Shown: positions 20,766 through 28,557 of the stretch, in pieces
Layout: each line of letters starts with the position of its first letter
Numbering within the stretch: the stretch's first letter is position 1
From: Lysobacter sp. MMG2
GTDB taxonomy: Bacteria; Pseudomonadota; Gammaproteobacteria; Xanthomonadales; Xanthomonadaceae
DNA: 64,000 nucleotides
Direction: 5' to 3'
Assembly (NCBI RefSeq): GCF_016735495.2
Contig: NZ_JAERQY020000001.1
Span: 806,001-870,000 of the forward strand
The notes under the pieces: model-generated
Database searches by the model: none
Told to the model about the DNA's origin: nothing
The model's input: only the letters and a program-made list of their open reading frames with translations
Position numbers and translations under genes: made by a program

Positions 20766-22088
20766 ATGAACTGGCAATCGCGCATCGCCCGCCTCTTCGG
20801 TGTCGCCGAAGGCGAAGCCAAACCGGTCCTCACCGGCGCAACGCTCTTCTTCGTGATGTTCGCCGGCTACTTCATGTTGCGGCCGGTGCGCGAAACGATG
20901 GGCGTCGCCGGTGGCGTGGACAACCTGCAATGGCTGTTCACCGGCACCTTCCTGGCGACGCTGGCGGCGATGCCGCTGTTCGGCTGGATCGCATCGAAGG
21001 TGCCGCGCCGTCGCATCCTGCCGTGGACGTTCGCGTTCTTCGCGGTGAACCTGGCGTTGTTCGCGATCGGCTTCCAGAGCGATCCGGACAACCTGTGGAT
21101 CGCGCGCACGTTCTACATCTGGATCTCGGTGTTCAACCTGATCGCGATCTCGGTGATCTGGAGCGTGTGCGTCGACCTGTTCCCCAACTCGCAGGCCAGG
21201 CGTCTGTTCGCGCTGATGGCCGCCGGTGCGAGCTTGGGCGGATTGGTCGGCCCTTTGCTCGGCATCGCGCTGGTGGGCCCGATCGGGCACGCCGGCCTGC
21301 TGTGGCTGGCGGCGGCGCTTCTGCTGGTGGGCATCGGCATCGCGCGCAACCTGCAACGCTGGCGCGACGCGCAGCCGGTGCGCGACGAACTCACCGCGCA
21401 GGCGCGTGCGCGTCCGCTTGGCGGGCATCCGTTCGCGGGCATCACGACGGTGCTGAAGTCGCCGTACCTGATGGGCATTTCGCTGTTCGTGCTGCTGCTG
21501 GCGAGCGTGAGCACGTTCCTGTATTTCGAACAGGCGCGACTGGTCGAACTTAACTTCCCGAACCGCGCCGACCAGACGCGCGTGTTCGGCACCATCGATG
21601 CGATCGTGCAGAGCCTGACGATCCTCTCGCAACTGTTCATCACCGGCCGTCTCGTGCAGCGTCTGGGCCTGGCCGCGTTGCTGGTCGCGGTGCCGGTGGT
21701 GACGATGCTGGGCTTCCTGTGGCTGGCGCTGGCGCCGACCTTCGCGGTGCTGGCGGTGGTGATGGTGGTGCGCCGGTTCGGCGAGTACGCGTTCGTGCGA
21801 CCGGGCCGCGAGATGCTGTTCACCGTCGTGCCGACCGAGGCGAAGTACAAGGCGAAGAACTTCATCGACTCGGTGGTATACCGCGGCGCCGATGCGGTAA
21901 GCGGCTGGGCGAAGGCGCTGGTCGACATGCTCGCCCAGCACCCGGCGCTGGCGGCGTTGATCGGCGCGGGCATCGCGCTGGCGTGGGCGTTGACGGGCGC
22001 CGGGCTGGCACGGGCGCAGAACAGGATCGTCGAGCAGGAAGCGATGGCGGAGGGGTTCGATGTTGCGGGTGAGGGGTTGCGGCGGTAG
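20766..22088 (+). CDS. MFS-fold carrier resembling nucleotide (Npt/TlcA) transporters
   Basis: 440 residues with about 12 predicted membrane segments. GYFMLRPVRETMGVAGG after TM1, DLFPNSQARRLFALMAAGASLGG and VRPGREMLFTVVP are found in bacterial proteins distantly related to ATP:ADP antiporters. A free-living bacterium is unlikely to import ATP, so the substrate is open. TTG 20763 directly precedes ATG 20766; ATG was chosen. It is probably co-transcribed with the reductase. Confidence 0.85.
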   Translation: MNWQSRIARLFGVAEGEAKPVLTGATLFFVMFAGYFMLRPVRETMGVAGGVDNLQWLFTGTFLATLAAMPLFGWIASKVPRRRILPWTFAFFAVNLALFAIGFQSDPDNLWIARTFYIWISVFNLIAISVIWSVCVDLFPNSQARRLFALMAAGASLGGLVGPLLGIALVGPIGHAGLLWLAAALLLVGIGIARNLQRWRDAQPVRDELTAQARARPLGGHPFAGITTVLKSPYLMGISLFVLLLASVSTFLYFEQARLVELNFPNRADQTRVFGTIDAIVQSLTILSQLFITGRLVQRLGLAALLVAVPVVTMLGFLWLALAPTFAVLAVVMVVRRFGEYAFVRPGREMLFTVVPTEAKYKAKNFIDSVVYRGADAVSGWAKALVDMLAQHPALAALIGAGIALAWALTGAGLARAQNRIVEQEAMAEGFDVAGEGLRR

Positions 22089-22140
22089 GGCGTGGGCCGA
22101 TGCGCGCGTTGCAGCGCTCCTCCTTCCCCCTCTCAAACTC

Positions 22141-22168
22141 CGTCATCCCGGCGAAGGCCGGGATGACG
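22141..22168. repeat. GTCATCCCGG-type palindrome
   Basis: Perfect inverted repeat: CGTCATCCCGG and CCGGGATGACG arms around CGAAGG. It lies between converging genes (MFS and cyclase). Confidence 0.85.
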
Positions 22169-22233
22169 ACTTCGGCAGCGATGACAGCTTCGCTTAGACG
22201 CGGAACGTCAGCTTCGGGCTGACGAACCCGCCG

Positions 22234-23136
22234 TCAGCGCAATCGCGCCATCGCCCGCACCGGAAACGTCCCCGCCCCGCGCACCTTCGGCGGCATCGCG
22301 CTGAATTCGAAGCCCTCGTCCGGTAACGCGGCCAGGTTGCACAGGTGCTCGACGATGAGGATGTCCGCGCCCAGCAGCACCGAATGCACAGGACGCGCCT
22401 TGCCCTGCGTCGCGTCCTGCGAGGTGTCGTCGATGTTCATCGAATCGATGCCGACGAGCTTCACGCCGCAGTCGCGCAGGTACTCGGCCGCGTCCTGCGT
22501 CAGGAACGGATGCTCGACCGCGTACGCCTCCTCGCGCCAGAACGCATCCCAGCCCGTGTGCACCAGCACGGCGCGACCGCGCAGTTCCTTGTCGCGGAAC
22601 CAGGACGCGTCGATGCCGCGCACATCCTGATACGGCGCGCGGATCACGATCGTGTCGAGATCGCAAAACGCCTCCGGCCCGATCTGCGACAGGTCGTCGC
22701 CGTGTTCGTACCGGTGCGACGGGCAATCCAGGTACGTGCCCGTGTTGGCGACGATCTCGATCTTCGCGATTTGGAACTCCGTGCCCGGCACGTAGATCTC
22801 GCGCGAGCGTTCTCGGCTGAGGTAGTCGCAGATGCGTGCGGCCGGCAAGCCGGGATACGTGACCATCCCGTCCTCGATGTCGTGGCTGAGTTCGACGTAG
22901 ACGCGGCGACCGCCGTCCGCCTTCGCCTTGCGCTTGTGCGCTTCGGTGATGATCTTCTTGTTGAGGATGCGCGCGGGGCCGACCATCAGCAGGCGCAGGT
23001 CGCGGACGATGTAGTCGACGAGCGCGGCGTCGTCGATGTCGTCACCGTCGATATCCAGGCGGAAATCCTGGCCCTGGATGCCACCGCCGTTGGTGAACTC
23101 GAAGTCGAAATCGAAGACGACGCGCTTGTCGGTCAT
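22234..23136 (-). CDS. cyclase/kynurenine-formamidase-family protein with N-terminal extension
   Basis: 300 residues. The first 78 residues form an acidic, unassigned extension; the cyclase fold begins near VYVELSHDIEDGMVTYPG. The family metal motif HxGTHxDxPxH appears as NTGTYLDCPSH (131-141), so two of the usual His ligands are Asn131 and Tyr135 while Asp137 and His141 remain. Later motifs RAVLVHTGWD and VGIDSMNIDD are kept. Such proteins hydrolyse amides or lactones using Zn or Mn; here metal binding may be altered. ATG 23136 is the start. The enzyme is cytoplasmic. Confidence 0.88.
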   Translation of the reverse strand: MTDKRVVFDFDFEFTNGGGIQGQDFRLDIDGDDIDDAALVDYIVRDLRLLMVGPARILNKKIITEAHKRKAKADGGRRVYVELSHDIEDGMVTYPGLPAARICDYLSRERSREIYVPGTEFQIAKIEIVANTGTYLDCPSHRYEHGDDLSQIGPEAFCDLDTIVIRAPYQDVRGIDASWFRDKELRGRAVLVHTGWDAFWREEAYAVEHPFLTQDAAEYLRDCGVKLVGIDSMNIDDTSQDATQGKARPVHSVLLGADILIVEHLCNLAALPDEGFEFSAMPPKVRGAGTFPVRAMARLR

Positions 23137-23220
23137 GGGTTGGTCCTGATTCGGGGAGTACGTGTATCGCCACGGAGCAGCATTGGTGCGCGCAGGTTCC
23201 GGCGCAGTGCGTACTCGACA

Positions 23221-23327
23221 CCGTTCGTCCTGAGCGTAGGCGCGCAGCGCCGGAGCCGAAGGATGATCGGAACGGCCGCGGATCCGCCCGCCCTTCGACT
23301 TCGCTTCGCTACGCTCAGGACGAACGG
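23221..23327. repeat. 19-base inverted repeat, TTCGTCCTGAGC type
   Basis: Arms 23221-23239 (CCGTTCGTCCTGAGCGTAG) and 23309-23327 are exact reverse complements, with a 69-base centre rich in GCCGAAGG and CCCTTCGAC. It fills most of the 236-base gap upstream of the cyclase gene and reads like a mobile REP pair. Confidence 0.8.
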
Positions 23328-23372
23328 TGAAGGTACGACGCGTCCGGCAGCGAGCGACGGACGCGATGTCGC

Positions 23373-24272
23373 CTACTTGCCCACCCGCTGACTCAACGCC
23401 ACGCTGCCCAGGATCATCGCACCGGCGATGCCCATCTTCACGGTCAGCGGTTCGTCCAGCAGCAGCCACGCCCATGCGACGCCGAACACCGGAATCAGGT
23501 ACGTCACCGTGGACGCACGGCTCGCGCCGATGCGCGCGATCAGGCGGTAGTACATGACGAAGGCCAGGCCCGTGCAGACCACGCCGAGCATGGTCGCGGA
23601 GAACCACGACTTCATCGGGATCGCATGCGTGGGCCAGTTCGCGATCGCGAACGGCAGCGTCAGCAGCGCGGACGTGCCCAGCGTGGCCGAAGCCACTGCC
23701 GCAGGCGGCAGGCCGGTCAGGTGGCGACGCACCAGGTTGATGCCGATGCCGTACAGAAACGCCGCCGCAGCACCCGCGGCCACCGCCCAGCCGACCTGGT
23801 CGCCGCCGGCCGTCTTGTCGCTGGCCAGCACCACCACGCCGACGAAACCGGCGACCAGTGCGATCGCACGACGCGCACCGATCTTCTCGTGGAAGAACAA
23901 AAAGCCCACCAGCGCGGTGAACAGCACCGTCATCGCATTGGCGATCGCGCCGATGCCCGCCGGCGCACGCTGCGCGGCCCAGGCGAACAGCATGAAGGGC
24001 ACCGCCGAGTTGATCGCGCCGATGATCGCCAGCTTCGGCCACAGCTTCGCGGGGAACTGCGCGCGCGCACGCCACAGGAACGGCAGCAGCACGAGCGAAC
24101 CCAGCGCCAGGCGCACTTCCACCAGCGGCATTGCGCCGAAGTCCCGCGCGGCCACGCGCATGAAGAGGAACGAAGCGCCCCAGATCGCGCCGAGCAACGC
24201 CAGCTCCAGCGGCGTCAACCAGCCGCGTTCGCGCGCATCGGGCAATCCGGAAGTCGAAGCAACGGTGTTCAT
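23373..24272 (-). CDS. EamA/DMT-superfamily permease
   Basis: 299 residues with ten predicted membrane helices in two EamA repeats: IWGASFLFMRVAA at the start and INSAVPFMLFAWAAQ, then GLAFVMYYRLIARIGA and PVFGVAWAWLLLDEPL in the second half. The start ATG 24272 has GAGG nine bases upstream. Family members export amino acids, amines or other small metabolites. The gene lies downstream of the cupin gene in the same direction, with a 58-base gap. Confidence 0.92.
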   Translation of the reverse strand: MNTVASTSGLPDARERGWLTPLELALLGAIWGASFLFMRVAARDFGAMPLVEVRLALGSLVLLPFLWRARAQFPAKLWPKLAIIGAINSAVPFMLFAWAAQRAPAGIGAIANAMTVLFTALVGFLFFHEKIGARRAIALVAGFVGVVVLASDKTAGGDQVGWAVAAGAAAAFLYGIGINLVRRHLTGLPPAAVASATLGTSALLTLPFAIANWPTHAIPMKSWFSATMLGVVCTGLAFVMYYRLIARIGASRASTVTYLIPVFGVAWAWLLLDEPLTVKMGIAGAMILGSVALSQRVGK

Positions 24273-24330
24273 CGGGGACCTCGTGGGGGAGGAACGAAAG
24301 TGGCAGGACGATCCGGGTGGAAGCCCGCGA

Positions 24331-24744
24331 TCAACCCTGCGTCGGGTGGTAACAGTGCGTGATCGATTCGGGACTGCCACCGGCGGCGAGGAATGCGGCG
24401 TCGCCCAGGTTCATGCCGATCAGGCGCACGCCGGTCTCGGTGTGCGGGCGGTGGCGGCTGTCGGGCGCGAAACAAACGTAGGTGCCGGCGCCGAATCGCG
24501 CTTCGCCTTCGATCACTTCGCCGCTGATGACGTAATACGACTCGCCCGTCTCATGGTGGTTGAGGACCGGCCACTGCGCGCCCGGCGCCATGTCGACCAC
24601 CCACACACGCAGGCCGGGGCCGGCGGGCAGGTCCCGCCGCGTGCAACCTTCGCCGACCGGCTGTGCGGGCACGGAGTCGACGTCCAGCGCCTGCATCGCG
24701 GCGCGGCTGACGGTGTCGGGTTCGATGGTGAAAGGACGGCCCAC
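24331..24744 (-). CDS. cupin-domain protein
   Basis: 137 residues forming a single small cupin. The metal motif region reads PVLNHHETGESYYVISGEV (two His and a Glu) with GAGTYVCFAPDSRHRPHT as the second half. A C-terminal tail is Gly/Ser-rich. It diverges from the LysR gene across 145 bases, the classical arrangement of a LysR target. A sensing or detoxifying role is possible; no substrate can be named. Confidence 0.88.
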   Translation of the reverse strand: MGRPFTIEPDTVSRAAMQALDVDSVPAQPVGEGCTRRDLPAGPGLRVWVVDMAPGAQWPVLNHHETGESYYVISGEVIEGEARFGAGTYVCFAPDSRHRPHTETGVRLIGMNLGDAAFLAAGGSPESITHCYHPTQG

Positions 24745-24889
24745 TGCGCGGCTCCCACGGCCCCGGCCGGGGTCGGCGCGGTGGCGATCAAGAAATCTGG
24801 CTTTTGCCGGAACGGGTATTTTGATTCCGCCGCCGGGCCTTGCAAGCGCATACTTTCCGGGTCAGACACAAACGAAATTTGAGGCTTGC

Positions 24890-25774
24890 ATGGCCCTGAG
24901 AGCGGACTGGCTGCCGGCCCTGACGGCCTTCGAATCGGCGGCGCGCCACCAGAACTTCGCCCACGCGGCCGAGGAGCTGCACCTCACCGCCAGCGCGGTC
25001 AGCCACCACGTGCGCAAGCTGGAATCGCGCCTGGGCGTGGCCCTGTTCCAGCGCCATGCGCGCGGGGTCTCGCTGACGGCCGAAGGTCGCCAGCTCGCCG
25101 ACGCCGCCGGCACCGCGCTGGCCGACGTCGACGGCGTGCTGCGCAGCCTGCGTGGCGCACGCGAAGCGCACGACCGCGTGCGCATCACCACCCTGCACTC
25201 GCTGACCTACACCTGGCTGCTGCCGCGGCTGGCGGCGTTCACAAGCGCGAACCCGGGCATCCGCCTCAACGTGGACACCGAAATCGCGCTCACCCGCTTC
25301 GACGAGGGCGGCCCGGACCTGGGCATTCGCCACGGGCCGGGGCACTGGCCCGGGCTCACTTCGCATTTCCTCATGGACGAGGCGCTGTTCCCGGTGGTCT
25401 CGCCCGCCTATGCGCGCCAGGCCTGCATCGAGACGGCGGCCGACATCGCGCGCCATCCGCTGATCGCCGACCACGCGCGACAGGGCTGGCACGACTGGTT
25501 TCGGGGCGCGCACGTGCACGGGGCGAAGGTCGAGGAGCGCTACACCTTCAGCGACACCACCGACGCCATGAAGGCCGCCGCCGCGGGACTGGGCATCGCC
25601 CTGGCGCGCTCGCGCATCGCCGTGCCCTACCTGGAATCGGGCGAACTGGTGCGCCTGCCCGGCCCGGCCCTGCCCGCCCGCTGGGGCTACTACGTGGTCT
25701 ATCCCGCGCACCGGCGCCTGCGGCCGGCCGCGCAGGGCTTCGTGGACTGGCTGCTGGAGAGCGTCCGCGCCTGA
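24890..25774 (+). CDS. LysR-family transcriptional regulator (GcvA-like)
   Basis: 294 residues. The N-terminal winged HTH (residues 5-65: LPALTAFESAARHQNFAHAAEELHLTASAVSHHVRKLE) is followed by a LysR substrate-binding domain (about 90-290). GAGG five bases before ATG fixes the start. Sequence style (AAFESAARH, FTAF) is GcvA-like. The divergent cupin gene and the EamA permease behind it are the likely targets, and LysR proteins normally repress their own gene. Confidence 0.93.
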   Translation: MALRADWLPALTAFESAARHQNFAHAAEELHLTASAVSHHVRKLESRLGVALFQRHARGVSLTAEGRQLADAAGTALADVDGVLRSLRGAREAHDRVRITTLHSLTYTWLLPRLAAFTSANPGIRLNVDTEIALTRFDEGGPDLGIRHGPGHWPGLTSHFLMDEALFPVVSPAYARQACIETAADIARHPLIADHARQGWHDWFRGAHVHGAKVEERYTFSDTTDAMKAAAAGLGIALARSRIAVPYLESGELVRLPGPALPARWGYYVVYPAHRRLRPAAQGFVDWLLESVRA

Positions 25775-25808
25775 ACCGACCGCCGGTCGGAATGTTTTTT
25801 CGCAGGCA

Positions 25809-25835
25809 TGTCGATTCCGCCTCCGCTGCTTCGTC
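25809..25835 (+). promoter_or_regulatory. ECF42-type promoter upstream of the YCII operon
   Basis: TGTCGA at 25809-25814, a 17-base spacer, CGTC at 25832-25835. As I recall, ECF42 sigma factors recognise TGTCGA in the -35 and CG(A/T)C in the -10 region. The longer context CATGTCGATTCCG...TTCGTCGT is repeated on the other strand at 30932-30958. The first gene starts 50 bases later. Confidence 0.75.
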
Positions 25836-25885
25836 GTCCTCACAAGAGCGCGGGATTGCCCCGCCGCCCGACCGGAGAGACGACG

Positions 25886-26314
25886 ATGAAGTTCATGGTG
25901 ATCGTGCGCGCCACGCCCGAAAGCGAATCCGGCGCGATGCCCAGCGAAGAAATGCTCACGCAGATGGGCCGCTACAACGAAGAGCTGGCCAAGGCCGGCG
26001 TGATGCTGGACGGCCAGGGCCTTTACGCCAGCGCGAAGGGCGCGCGCGTACGCTTCGACGGCGACCGCCGCAGCGTCGTCGACGGGCCGTTCGCCGAGAC
26101 CAAGGAACTCATCGCCGGCTTCTGGATCTTCCAGACCGCCTCGCTGCAGGAGGCGATCGAATGGGTCAAGCGCTGCCCGAATCCGGACGGCGGCATGAGC
26201 GAGATCGAGATCCGCCAGGTCTACGAAGACGGCACCTGCGGCGGCGATCTCTCGCCGGAACTGAAGGCGCAACACGAGCGCATCCGCGCGCAACTGGAGG
26301 CACGTTCGCAATGA
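25886..26314 (+). CDS. YCII/DGPF-domain protein 1
   Basis: 142 residues of the YCII-related superfamily, a dimeric alpha/beta barrel. The DGPF signature is at residues 66-69 (VVDGPFAETKELI), with the family ending in a WVKRCPNP and EIEIRQVYE stretch. GGAGA seven bases before ATG 25886 sets the start; an upstream in-frame ATG (25808) lies inside the promoter. It is the first gene of the ECF42 sigma operon; DGPF proteins are the hallmark neighbours of ECF42 sigma factors. Biochemical function is not established. Confidence 0.94.
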   Translation: MKFMVIVRATPESESGAMPSEEMLTQMGRYNEELAKAGVMLDGQGLYASAKGARVRFDGDRRSVVDGPFAETKELIAGFWIFQTASLQEAIEWVKRCPNPDGGMSEIEIRQVYEDGTCGGDLSPELKAQHERIRAQLEARSQ

Positions 26315-26751
26315 CCGCCACCACAGGCCAGCCGCCCATGAAGATCAACGCCTACCTTAGCTTCGACGACCAGTGCGAAGCCGCCTTCCGCTTCTACCAG
26401 CAGGTGCTGGGCGGCACGCTGGAAACGCTGATGCGTTTCGGCGACACGCCCGCGTGCGACCACGTCCCCGAATCGCACCGCGATCGCATCATGCATGCGC
26501 GGCTGGTGGTGGGCGACCAGGCGATCATGGGTTCGGACTCCGTACCCGAGCACCCGTACGAAGGCATCAAGGGCGTGTCCATCGCACTCAACGTCGATTC
26601 CATCGGCGAGGCCGAACGCGTGTTCAACGCGCTGAGCGAAGGCGGCCAGGTGATCATGCCGCTCGACCAGACCTTCTGGGCCGCGCGCTTCGGCGTGTTC
26701 GTCGACCGATTCGGCGTGTCGTGGATGGTGAATTGCGAGAAGGATCTGTAG
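26311..26751 (+). CDS. VOC/PhnB-like protein 1
   Basis: 146 residues with the PhnB-type VOC pattern: NAYLSFDDQCEAAFRFYQQVLGG, MHARLVVGDQAIMGSD and FWAARFGVFVDRFGVSWMVN. It overlaps the YCII stop by ATGA, so both are translated together. PhnB-like members lack proven activity; small-molecule binding or modification is the family theme. Second gene of the ECF42 sigma operon. Confidence 0.93.
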   Translation: MTATTGQPPMKINAYLSFDDQCEAAFRFYQQVLGGTLETLMRFGDTPACDHVPESHRDRIMHARLVVGDQAIMGSDSVPEHPYEGIKGVSIALNVDSIGEAERVFNALSEGGQVIMPLDQTFWAARFGVFVDRFGVSWMVNCEKDL

Positions 26752-26822
26752 CCCTTCCGCGCAGTTCCAGCGCCTTCGTTGGCGCTTACGAAGTCCCCAT
26801 CGTTCCCGCGAAAGCCCCAGCT

Positions 26823-26915
26823 GTCATTCCCGCGCAGGCGGGAATCCAGCGCGCCGGCGTCACTGCGTCCTCCGGAGGGCGTGACGCCTCCACGGTTGGA
26901 TTCCCGCAGCAGAGC
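26823..26915. repeat. composite REP-like palindromes inside the ECF operon
   Basis: ATTCCCGCG/CGCGGGAAT-type hairpin at 26826-26845, then GCGTCAC...GTGACGC arms at 26857-26887 and a terminal GGATTCCCGC. It occupies the 197-base gap between the two VOC genes and could lower downstream expression. Confidence 0.6.
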
Positions 26916-26948
26916 AACCAAAGAAAACTTCACCCCAGGAACCCACCC

Positions 26949-27356
26949 ATGCCCACCCAGATCTTCGTCAACCTCCCCTGCCACGACCTGCCGAAGTCGA
27001 AGGCCTTCTTCGAATCGCTCGGCTATTCCTTCAACCCGCAGTTCACCGACGACAAGGGCGCCTGCCTGGTCGTCAGCGACACGATCTACGTGATGCTGCT
27101 CACGCGCGAGTTCTTCGGCACGTTCACGAGCAAGCCCGTCGCCGATGCGCACAGCACGCTGGAGGCCATCACCTGCCTGTCGTTGGACAGCCGCGAAGCC
27201 GTCGACGACATCCATGCCAAGGCGCTGAAGGCCGGCGCGAAGAGCGCTGGCGATCCGCAGGACTACGGCTTCATGTACTCGCGCGCGTTCGAAGACCTGG
27301 ACGGCCACCAGTGGGAATTCGTGCACATGAGCGGCACGCCGGACCAGGCGGGCTGA
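26949..27356 (+). CDS. VOC-family protein 2
   Basis: 135 residues. FVNLPCHDLPKSKAFFESLGYSF, YVMLLTREFFGTF and AFEDLDGHQWEFVHM mark a VOC protein of the type often annotated as lactoylglutathione lyase-like. AGGA eight bases before ATG sets the start. It is separated from VOC 1 by a palindromic element but shares direction and lies 29 bases before the second YCII gene. Substrate unknown. Confidence 0.93.
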   Translation: MPTQIFVNLPCHDLPKSKAFFESLGYSFNPQFTDDKGACLVVSDTIYVMLLTREFFGTFTSKPVADAHSTLEAITCLSLDSREAVDDIHAKALKAGAKSAGDPQDYGFMYSRAFEDLDGHQWEFVHMSGTPDQAG

Positions 27357-27385
27357 TCGCATCCATTGCAGACGGAGACACGACC

Positions 27386-27811
27386 ATGCGCTTCATGATG
27401 CTGATGATCCCCAAGGGCTACGAATCCGCCGAGCCCGGCACCCTGCCGCCCGCCGATCGCGTCGCGGTGATGATGAAATACAACGAATCGCTGCAGAAAG
27501 CCGGCGTGCTGCTCGCACTCGACGGCCTGCATCCGCCGTCGATGGGCGCGCGCGTGAGCTTCGAAGGCGGCAGGCCGCACGTCACCGACGGCCCGTTCTC
27601 CGAAGCCAAGGAAGTGCTCGGCGGCTACTGGATGATCCAGGTGAAGTCGCGCGAGGAAGCCATCGCCTGGGCATCGCGCTGCCCGGGCGCGGAAAACGAA
27701 GTGATCGAGATACGCCAGGTCATGGAGTTCGACGACTTCCCCGCCGACGTGCAGGGCGCCGCCTGCGATTTCGAAAAGTTGCAGCAATCCACCCAAGCCA
27801 ACCGGAACTGA
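27386..27811 (+). CDS. YCII/DGPF-domain protein 2
   Basis: 141 residues; DGPF at 68-71 (HVTDGPFSEAKEVLGGYW), with WASRCPGAENEVIEIRQV near the end. GGAG eight bases before ATG. It is similar to the protein at 25886-26314 over its whole length, so the two are paralogues and may form homo- or heterodimeric barrels. Such duplicated DGPF genes are common in ECF42 loci. Confidence 0.94.
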   Translation: MRFMMLMIPKGYESAEPGTLPPADRVAVMMKYNESLQKAGVLLALDGLHPPSMGARVSFEGGRPHVTDGPFSEAKEVLGGYWMIQVKSREEAIAWASRCPGAENEVIEIRQVMEFDDFPADVQGAACDFEKLQQSTQANRN

Positions 27812-27820
27812 GGACGTTAC

Positions 27821-28348
27821 ATGTTCAAGATCATCGGACTGATCGTGCTGGTGCTCATCGTCGCCGTGCTGCTGTTCGCGGCGACGCGGCCGGACACCTT
27901 CCGCATCGAACGCAGCATCGTGGTGAAAGCGCCGCCGCAGCGCATCCATGCGCAGATCGAGGATTTCCATCGGTGGCGCGCGTGGTCACCGTTCGAGGCG
28001 ATGGACCCGCAGATGAAGCGCGAGATCGCCGGCAGCCCGGCGGGCACCGGCGCGGTCTACACCTGGGATGGCAATTCCAAGGCCGGCGCGGGACGCATGG
28101 AGATCCTGGAATCCACGCCGACGTGCGTGCGCATCCAGCTCGATTTCACCCGGCCGATGACGGCGCACAACACGGCCGAATTCCTGCTCGCGCCAGAAGG
28201 CGACGGCACGCGCGTGACCTGGGCGATGCACGGCCCGCAGCCGTACATCGGCAAGGTGATGGGCCTGGTGTTCAACATGGACGCGATGATCGGCGGCGAT
28301 TTCGAGCGCGGGCTGGCGAACCTGAAGCGGGTTTCGGAGCAGGGGTAA
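27821..28348 (+). CDS. SRPBCC/polyketide-cyclase-like protein with membrane anchor
   Basis: 175 residues. An N-terminal hydrophobic helix (IGLIVLVLIVAVLLFAA) is followed by an SRPBCC (START-like) domain: RSIVVKAPPQRIHAQIEDF, WSPFEAMDPQM, YTWDGN and GTRVTWAMHG. The ligand-binding fold would sit at the membrane, probably on the periplasmic side given the few charges before the helix. It begins nine bases after the YCII 2 stop. Role in the regulon is unknown. Confidence 0.92.
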   Translation: MFKIIGLIVLVLIVAVLLFAATRPDTFRIERSIVVKAPPQRIHAQIEDFHRWRAWSPFEAMDPQMKREIAGSPAGTGAVYTWDGNSKAGAGRMEILESTPTCVRIQLDFTRPMTAHNTAEFLLAPEGDGTRVTWAMHGPQPYIGKVMGLVFNMDAMIGGDFERGLANLKRVSEQG

Positions 28349-28379
28349 AGCCTTTTGCTTTCAGTACGTGTCGTTGATT

Positions 28380-28509
28380 CCTTCTCCCCTTGAGGGAGAA
28401 GGTGCCCGAAGGGCGGATGAGGGGTCGCGCGCAGCGCGCTTGCCGCGACCGGTTACCCCTCTCCCTGGCCGCCTGCGGCGGCCTGTCCCTATCCCGCAAG
28501 GGGAGAGGA
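28380..28509. repeat. GGAGAAGG-type palindromic element
   Basis: Begins CCTTCTCCCCTTGAGGGAG and ends CCCGCAAGGGGAGAGG, with GGCGGATGAGGGG inside. Related copies are at 49398-49523 and 62808-62878. It lies just upstream of the sigma gene. Confidence 0.75.
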
Positions 28510-28557
28510 TGGACCGCACTTGCACCTGACCTCCCACGATGGTTCCATCGTCCGCCT

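Noticed and set aside
25808-25886. Earlier ATG start for the first YCII gene
   Set aside because: ATG 25808 is inside the -35 box, the extra residues are unlike the family, and GGAGA serves ATG 25886.
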